DNA of 10,224 nt from an uncultured Bacilli bacterium (GTDB taxonomy: Bacteria > Bacillota_I > Bacilli_A > RF39 > UBA660): the NCBI GenBank assembly GCA_947626445.1, contig CANQSC010000042.1, positions 1 through 10,224 on the forward strand, read 5' to 3'. This document shows positions 6,475 through 10,224 of this stretch, piece after piece (the first letter of the stretch is position 1; every line of letters begins with the position of its first letter). The translations under genes and the position numbers were made by a program. A model generated the notes under the pieces. That model was given only the letters and a program-made list of their open reading frames with translations, was not told where the DNA came from and did no database searches.

Positions 6475-6966
6475 TTAATCGTTTTATGTTAATCATTTTT
6501 ATAAGTTATAGATTTTATTTGTTCCAATTTTATATTATGATTTTTAGCAATAATTTATATGCACTTCTACTATCTGTAATTAATATAGTACCTGATTCAA
6601 TTTTTGGACCTAAGGACTTTTCAATTTTTATACTGGTTATTTAACCATTGCTGACTATTTCTAAATATTGACTGTCAGTCTCATCTATGGCTCCAAGTAC
6701 ACAAACTTTATAATTAACTTTTTTGCTAGCTTATTTTTTTAGAATATTATCAAAAGTAAGTTTAATATGATAAAAAGCGTATTTGTTTTACTAATAAATT
6801 TCTTGTTACATTTTTTGCATAAATATCTTTGAACTATTTTTGAAAAATCCGCTTTTTATCATACAATCATCACAATGGTAAGCTGAATATTCTATATTTT
6901 TGTTTTTTGAAATAGTATTTTTATTTTCTAACCCAATGGAGTCATATTATTTAAATCATAATTCAT
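6475..6966 (-). pseudogene. Decayed IS1595-family transposase
   Basis: Read on the minus strand in several frames, this stretch keeps recognisable pieces of an ISXO2-like IS1595 transposase. HCDDCMIKSGFF (about 6845-6880) and QRYLCKKCNKKFISKTNT (about 6780-6835) form the N-terminal zinc-binding part; FYHIKLTFDNILKK follows after a frameshift. After a large internal deletion come KVCVLGAID (about 6680-6709), SIKIEKSLGPKIESGTILIT and DSRSAYKLL, with the catalytic Asp of ITD still present, then after another frameshift AKNHNIKLEQI. An in-frame stop lies at 6641-6643. The C-terminal third is missing. A possible ATG at 6964-6966 starts a short frame that breaks at once. This fills the space between the spoVA operon and the signal peptidase promoter, and nothing in it can be active. 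Confidence 0.8.
6767..6862. repeat. 13-bp inverted repeat inside the IS relic
   Basis: ATGATAAAAAGCG (6767-6779) and its exact reverse complement (6850-6862) flank 70 bases; with one mismatch the match reaches about 17-18 bases. Both copies lie within transposase-derived sequence. It may be chance or a trace of rearrangement during decay. Confidence 0.6.
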
Positions 6967-6988
6967 ATTTTAATCCAAAATAATTTTC

Positions 6989-7339
6989 TTAATCTTTTGG
7001 TTTAAAAAAGATCGAAAAGATGAAAGCAAAGACAATAGCCATTGTAACTGCTGCACTTACTTTTGTTAGCAAACCACTTGCAAAGCCTAATATTTCAGCA
7101 GAATGAAATCCTTCATATCCCCCTTGATATAATAAATTACCAAAATTACTAATCATCATGGTAGCTCCCGCACCACCCCATTCAATAAGTTTTGGATAAA
7201 TCCCTATGAAAGATAGGAAAGCGCCTAAAACTGTAAAAATACTAGTTATATGGCCAGCAGTTAATTTAGTATTGTCTAAAATTAATTGGCCAATTAAACA
7301 AATAAATCCTCCTAAAATGAATGCATTAATATAAATCAT
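6989..7339 (-). CDS. spoVAE: Stage V sporulation protein AE (SpoVAEB type)
   Basis: This 116-residue, very hydrophobic protein belongs to the SpoVAC/SpoVAEB family, membrane parts of the channel moving calcium dipicolinate into the forespore and out at germination. It shows about four hydrophobic segments: FILGGFICLIGQLIL, ITSIFTVLGAFLSFIGIY, the glycine-rich family signature WGGAGATMMISNFGNLLYQG with FHSAEILGFASGLLTKV, and AVTMAIVFAFIFSIFF. The length is normal. Its ATG overlaps the TGA stop of spoVAD (ATGA), with GAGG seven bases upstream, so the two are translationally coupled. It is the last gene of the operon; downstream is only transposon debris, and no strong terminator is visible. Confidence 0.95.
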   Translation of the reverse strand: MIYINAFILGGFICLIGQLILDNTKLTAGHITSIFTVLGAFLSFIGIYPKLIEWGGAGATMMISNFGNLLYQGGYEGFHSAEILGFASGLLTKVSAAVTMAIVFAFIFSIFFKPKD

Positions 7340-8313
7340 AAGTTAACCTCCAAACTAACCACATGGCTTATTGCTGGAATACTCATTTTTTGATTAACAA
7401 ATAAAGCATTATGAAGCGACCCAGTTCCAACAATTAAAATTTTATGATATTTATTTTGTTTTACAACCTTGTTAAATAAATATAATGGTAAGCAAACTGG
7501 ACCACTTGCCCCAGCATATACTTCTTGACTTTTTAAATAAATCTCACAACCCGAATCTAGATGATTTTTTAAATTCAAATTATTATTTCTTTTTAAATAT
7601 TCTTTTAATATTTTACTACCGACACATCCTAAATCACCGGTTAAAATTAAATCATAATAATCAAGAGTACGGTTCATTTCAGTTAAATGTTCTAAAATTG
7701 CTTTAGCAGCAGCTGGGGCCATAACAGCTCCCATATTAGTTGCATCTTTAATTCCCATATCTACAACTGTTCCAATTGTGTAACTTTCAATTTTAATATT
7801 TGATTGGTTTTTAGTTAATAATATACTTACAGCTCCAGTAGCTGTAAAAGTTGTGGTATGAGGTTTAGGTGCGCCATACTCAACAGGAAATCTAAACTGT
7901 TTTTCAGCGTGCAAATTATGAGAACTAGTAACACACATTGCATAACCTTTTTTCTTACTTTCCAATAATTCACTAGCAATAATTAAACTTTCAGTAAAAC
8001 TAGCGCAAGCCGAATAAACTCCTAAAAAAGGAATATTATAAAAACTAGCCGCATAACTTGAAACGCTAATTTGATTTGATAAATCCCCAGCTACTAATAA
8101 ATTTATATCTTCACTTGTTAATTTATTTTTCCATAAAATATTATCAATAACATTTTTTTGCATTTTTATTTCTGCTTGTTCAAAAGTTTTTTCTTCATAA
8201 TAATAATCATTCATTACAATATCATAATTAGATATTGACCCTTGAGCCTCTAATGGTCCTGCAATACTAAAAGCATCTTTAATATATACATTAGTTATTT
8301 TTTTACTAGCCAT
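7336..8313 (-). CDS. spoVAD: Stage V sporulation protein AD, dipicolinate-binding
   Basis: The 325-residue soluble protein has the thiolase/ketosynthase-like fold of SpoVAD, which binds dipicolinic acid and works with the membrane SpoVA proteins in its uptake into the developing spore. Seen: an N-terminal VYIKDAFSIAGPLEAQG, GVYSACASF with a cysteine at 103 in the position of the thiolase nucleophile loop, CVTSSHNLHAEKQFRFPVEY, FTATGAVSILLT (about 155-166), GDLGCVGSKIL and a C-terminal GTGSLHN. The length is close to that of characterised SpoVAD (about 340). Its ATG overlaps the TAG stop of spoVAC by eight bases, with GGGGTGA six bases upstream. Position between spoVAC and spoVAE is the standard order. 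Confidence 0.97.
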   Translation of the reverse strand: MASKKITNVYIKDAFSIAGPLEAQGSISNYDIVMNDYYYEEKTFEQAEIKMQKNVIDNILWKNKLTSEDINLLVAGDLSNQISVSSYAASFYNIPFLGVYSACASFTESLIIASELLESKKKGYAMCVTSSHNLHAEKQFRFPVEYGAPKPHTTTFTATGAVSILLTKNQSNIKIESYTIGTVVDMGIKDATNMGAVMAPAAAKAILEHLTEMNRTLDYYDLILTGDLGCVGSKILKEYLKRNNNLNLKNHLDSGCEIYLKSQEVYAGASGPVCLPLYLFNKVVKQNKYHKILIVGTGSLHNALFVNQKMSIPAISHVVSLEVNL

Positions 8314-8743
8314 AAAAGATCACCCCTATAATACTAAAGAAAAAACCAGCTAGAATTCCATATAATAAAACACTACCAGCAAGTTTAAAAAATGATGCTC
8401 CTAAACCGGTAATTAAGCCATCTTTTTTAACATCTAATGCACTTGATGTCATTGAATGAGCAAAACCAGTAGTTGGAATAATAAGTCCACAGCCACATTT
8501 ACTTACAAAATTATCAAAAAAACCTAAGGATGTTAAAAATGAAGCTATAAAAATAGTTAAAATACATAACCAAACATAAGATTCAGCTACTTCCATTCCA
8601 AAAGTAACTTGCATAAAACTTGCCACAAGTTGACCAACAAAAGAAATACACCCACCAACCAAAAAAGCTACAATAGCATTTCGCATCTTATTTTCTTTAG
8701 GAGTATATTCTTTAACAAGTTTTTTATATTCGTCTTTATCCAT
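8306..8743 (-). CDS. spoVAC: Stage V sporulation protein AC
   Basis: The 145-residue membrane protein begins with a short charged cytoplasmic stretch (YTPKENKMRNAI) followed by about four hydrophobic segments: IVAFLVGGCISFVGQLVASF, YVWLCILTIFIASFLTSLG, the family signature GLIIPTTGFAHSMTSSAL with DVKKDGLITGLGASFFKLAG, and GILAGFFFSIIGVIFYG. In Bacillus subtilis SpoVAC acts as a mechanosensitive channel for dipicolinate in the inner forespore membrane. The length is normal. The start is ATG at 8741-8743 with GGAGGG six bases before it. It is the first gene of the operon. No spoVAA, spoVAB or spoVAF lies next to it, which is usual outside Bacillus. Confidence 0.96.
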   Translation of the reverse strand: MDKDEYKKLVKEYTPKENKMRNAIVAFLVGGCISFVGQLVASFMQVTFGMEVAESYVWLCILTIFIASFLTSLGFFDNFVSKCGCGLIIPTTGFAHSMTSSALDVKKDGLITGLGASFFKLAGSVLLYGILAGFFFSIIGVIFYG

Positions 8744-8759
8744 AATTTCCCTCCATTTC

Positions 8760-8789
8760 TATTATGAAGAAAATTATTAAAGTTATACA
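8760..8789 (-). promoter_or_regulatory. Candidate sigma-G promoter of the spoVA operon
   Basis: On the minus strand TGTATA (8784-8789) and CATAATA (8760-8766) are separated by 17 bases. The known sigma-G pattern is TGAATA at -35 and CATACTA at -10 with 17-18 bases, so five of six and six of seven bases agree. In B. subtilis the spoVA operon is transcribed by sigma-G. Oddity: the ATG is only 16 bases past the -10, so the leader would start at or just before the ribosome-binding site. Confidence 0.6.
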
Positions 8790-8812
8790 AAAAAAGTAGA
8801 ATGATCTACTTT
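8786..8812 (-). terminator. Intrinsic terminator after the nuclease pseudogene
   Basis: AAAGTAGA (8793-8800) and TCTACTTT (8805-8812) form a perfect eight-base stem with a four-base loop; the minus strand then reads a run of T. It lies seven bases after the nuclease gene's stop and overlaps the spoVA -35. Confidence 0.75.
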
Positions 8813-8818
8813 CTATAG

Positions 8819-9690
8819 TTATATTGCTCCTTGCAAAGTTTTAATTTCTTCTTTAGGTAAACCTGTTGCTTTTGATATAATATCTATATTTATTTTTTGC
8901 TTAATTAAGTTTTTAGCAATTTCAAGACTTTTTTTATTAGCTCCATCATCATAAGCCCCTTCTCTAAGCAATTTATCACGGTCATAATACATTAAAACAT
9001 CTATGTTTTCTAAGACATCATTTACCTTTTTTCTAAATGCATTCATCATTTCATCTCCCTCATATAATTTATCTAAAAATTCTTCATCATTACATACAAA
9101 CATATACATTAATCTTTTGATAAAATTTTTTCTTTGGCAATATCATTATAACCCATCTTTTTTTAAATGTGCAAGATTTATATTATGATATTTTATCTTT
9201 ACTCCTAATGGTAATCCTCTTTTTCTTTCTCTCATCTCACTTTCATATATAAATTCATCATATCCATAATAATCAAAACCATCAATATTAATACTATATA
9301 TTTCTTTTATATTGCCATAATTCCCTTTATTTTTAATATCTTTTACATATAATAAGCAAACATATGAAAAGTTTTTATTTACTAATGATTGATAGTTATT
9401 ATAATTAAATTCAAATGAAAAATAAGCTTTTTTATTTTTATAGACTAAATCAGCTTCAAAATTAATATTATATTTATTAAGACCTATTTCGGGATTACTA
9501 TTTCAAAATCATCATCTAACTTTTTAACGGGAATTTTTAAGATATCACTTAATATTCTTAAAATTACTTTTTTACCTAATTCTTCATCACTAGTAAATAT
9601 TTTTTTAACAATTTTATCATTTAATAAATAAAATTTTTCAACCTTTTTATTCTCTTCTTTTTCAATATCGATTTTCATAAATTTCATCAT
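8819..9690 (-). pseudogene. PD-(D/E)XK nuclease family (Rpn/transposase-associated) gene, three frameshifts
   Basis: Four pieces in successive frames make one ~290-residue protein of the PD-(D/E)XK family that includes Rpn recombination-promoting nucleases. Piece 1 (9484-9690): FYLLNDKIVKKIFTSDEELG and LKIPVKKLDDDFEI. Piece 2 (about 9155-9505) has no start codon of its own: EIGLNKYNINFEADLVYKNK and YFSFEFNYNNYQ, giving the catalytic D and E-x-N, then RKRGLPLGVKIKYHNINLAHL. Piece 3 (about 9115-9157): MGYNDIAKEKILSK. Piece 4 (8819-9109): MYMFVCNDEEFLDKLYEGDE, VLENIDVLMYYDRDKLLREG and the family's C-terminal IDIISKATGLPKEEIKTL. Breaks fall near 9490-9505, in a run of seven T (9158-9164) and at 9110-9120. 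The start is one of the ATGs at 9678-9690 behind GAGAGGAG. The gene is probably inactive. Pieces 1 and 4 could otherwise be mistaken for two small genes. Confidence 0.82.
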
Positions 9691-9777
9691 CTCCTCTCAT
9701 CAAATTTTGTCGTTTTTAGAAAAACGATGAATTTTAAAAAATTCTAAAAATTACATAGACTTCCTCCTCTCATCAAA
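9691..9777. repeat. Duplicated 14-bp sequence carrying the ribosome site
   Basis: CTCCTCTCATCAAA occurs at 9691-9704 and again at 9764-9777. On the minus strand each copy reads TTTGATGAGAGGAG, a strong Shine-Dalgarno site. The inner copy serves the nuclease pseudogene. The outer copy is followed by an ATG and an immediate stop (ATGTAA). Between them lies a perfect palindrome-like hairpin (TCGTTTTT/AAAAACGA, 9710-9727). Confidence 0.65.
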
Positions 9778-9905
9778 AAGTAAAACTAATTTACTCTTCT
9801 ACCCATATATTACCTATAAAGGTAGCAATTTCCTTTTTTTTGAAAAAATAAATTAAGTAATTTTTTTATTTCATTTAAAATCAATACATTTATTTAATTA
9901 TCTAA

Positions 9906-9956
9906 GCGACATTTTATACCGTGTTAAATATTGTTTTCTTATGACAAAATATGTCG
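9906..9956. promoter_or_regulatory. CGACAT dyads before and within the XRE leader
   Basis: CGACATTTTAT begins at 9907-9908 on the plus strand, and GACAAAATATGTCG lies at 9943-9956, so the second contains CGACATATTTTGTC on the minus strand and is itself a GACA/TGTC dyad. They lie just upstream of the preferred XRE start, where a self-binding site would be expected. No clear -35/-10 pair could be chosen in this stretch. Confidence 0.3.
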
Positions 9957-9967
9957 TAGGTGGTAGT

Positions 9968-10186
9968 ATGATAAAAGAATATCGTAAAAAACGAGGTTTA
10001 ACTCAAGAAGAACTTGCTGAAAAAGTTAATTTATCAACTAGACAATTACAAAGAATCGAAAAAAATGAGCATCAAACTTCAATTGATACTCTATTAAATA
10101 TTATTAATACTTTAAATATTCCTGATGAAGAAATAATTAAAACCTTTAAAAATCGAGTAGAGAAAACTTTTCAAGATAAATCTTAA
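9968..10186 (+). CDS. Small XRE-family HTH transcriptional regulator
   Basis: This 72-residue protein is little more than one XRE/Cro-C1 helix-turn-helix domain: MIKEYRKKRGLTQEELAEKV, then LSTRQLQRIEKNEHQTSIDT and LLNIINTLNIPDEEI, followed by a short basic tail. I chose the ATG at 9968-9970 because AGGTGG lies four to five bases before it and the domain begins there; an ATG nine codons upstream has no ribosome site. It is the only convincing plus-strand gene and is divergent from the nuclease pseudogene, with a 250-base gap holding dyads. A regulator of this size typically represses itself and a neighbour, or serves as an antitoxin or element-control protein; no partner toxin is visible. Its stop lies about ten bases from the group II intron-like edge. 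Confidence 0.85.
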   Translation: MIKEYRKKRGLTQEELAEKVNLSTRQLQRIEKNEHQTSIDTLLNIINTLNIPDEEIIKTFKNRVEKTFQDKS

Positions 10187-10195
10187 ATACTTTTC

Positions 10196-10224
10196 CCTCT
10201 CACACCACCAGTACATACCGTTCG
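10196..10224 (-). ncRNA. Group II intron domain V fragment (3' half)
   Basis: Read on the minus strand, CGAACGGTATGTACTGGTGG followed by TGTGAGAGG closely resembles the 3' half of domain V and the following linker in bacterial group II introns, typically GAACGGTACGTACGGTGGTGTGAGAGG apart from one extra base and one substitution. The catalytic 5' half and any reverse transcriptase would lie beyond the window edge. The expected domain VI is not seen after it, so the intron end may be degraded. Confidence 0.5.

Noticed and set aside
6975..7000. CCAAAA/TTTTGG hairpin at the spoVAE stop as operon terminator
   Set aside because: The stem is only six weak pairs with a 14-base loop and no T-tract follows on the minus strand.
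9811..9824. TACCT/AGGTA hairpin as terminator
   Set aside because: The stem is five bases and the T-run begins more than five bases away; there is no gene end next to it.
9941..9967. Longer start for the plus-strand XRE gene
   Set aside because: The upstream ATG has no ribosome-binding site, and the extra nine residues precede the HTH domain. AGGTGG directly serves the ATG at 9968.
1..10224. CRISPR array, tRNA or rRNA
   Set aside because: No regularly spaced direct repeats and no tRNA- or rRNA-like conserved segments were seen.

Overview
The DNA is strongly AT-rich. Genes have Shine-Dalgarno sites of the GGAGG/GGTGA type, and GTG and TTG starts occur. UGA is a real stop: the stop of spoVAD is the TGA inside the ATGA overlap with spoVAE, so this is not a Mycoplasma-type code. 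A spoVAC-spoVAD-spoVAE set preceded by a sigma-G-like promoter points to an endospore-forming low-GC member of the Bacillota, plausibly a gut anaerobe of the Clostridia or Erysipelotrichia type. Genus cannot be read from this window. Almost every gene lies on the minus strand, so transcription runs from high to low coordinates.

Left part (1-3490), accessory DNA: a broken dinD (241-630); a 398-bp non-coding unit bounded by 21-bp inverted repeats (631-1028) that contains nested hairpins and a minus-strand terminator; and a three-gene minus-strand run of KilA-N protein, SWIM zinc-finger protein and RhuM-family protein (3487 down to 1029). The KilA-N gene appears to have lost its last ~31 codons to a one-base frameshift. 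DinD, KilA-N and RhuM are all types often carried by phages and mobile elements.

Middle part (3545-6451): an XRE regulator fused to a six-helix membrane domain, followed by its own terminator. Upstream of it lies a compact set of type I signal peptidase, an unusual uracil-DNA-glycosylase-superfamily protein and a GNAT acetyltransferase, read from an extended -10 promoter.

Sporulation part (6475-8812): the spoVA operon, whose products move dipicolinic acid into the forespore, sits between a decayed IS1595-family transposase (6475-6966, downstream) and a terminator (8786-8812, upstream). The operon's -35 element lies directly against the U-tract of that terminator.

Right part (8819-10224): a PD-(D/E)XK (Rpn/transposase-associated) nuclease gene broken by three frameshifts; an intergenic stretch with a duplicated ribosome-binding-site sequence and dyads; a small plus-strand XRE regulator; and, at the very edge, about 30 bases that look like the 3' half of a group II intron domain V.

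I found no convincing wholly new system. The candidates most worth testing are the KilA-N/SWIM/RhuM cluster and the inverted-repeat unit beside it. A general pattern is that chromosomal genes are intact, while dinD, KilA-N, the nuclease and the transposase all carry frameshifts, often in A/T runs.
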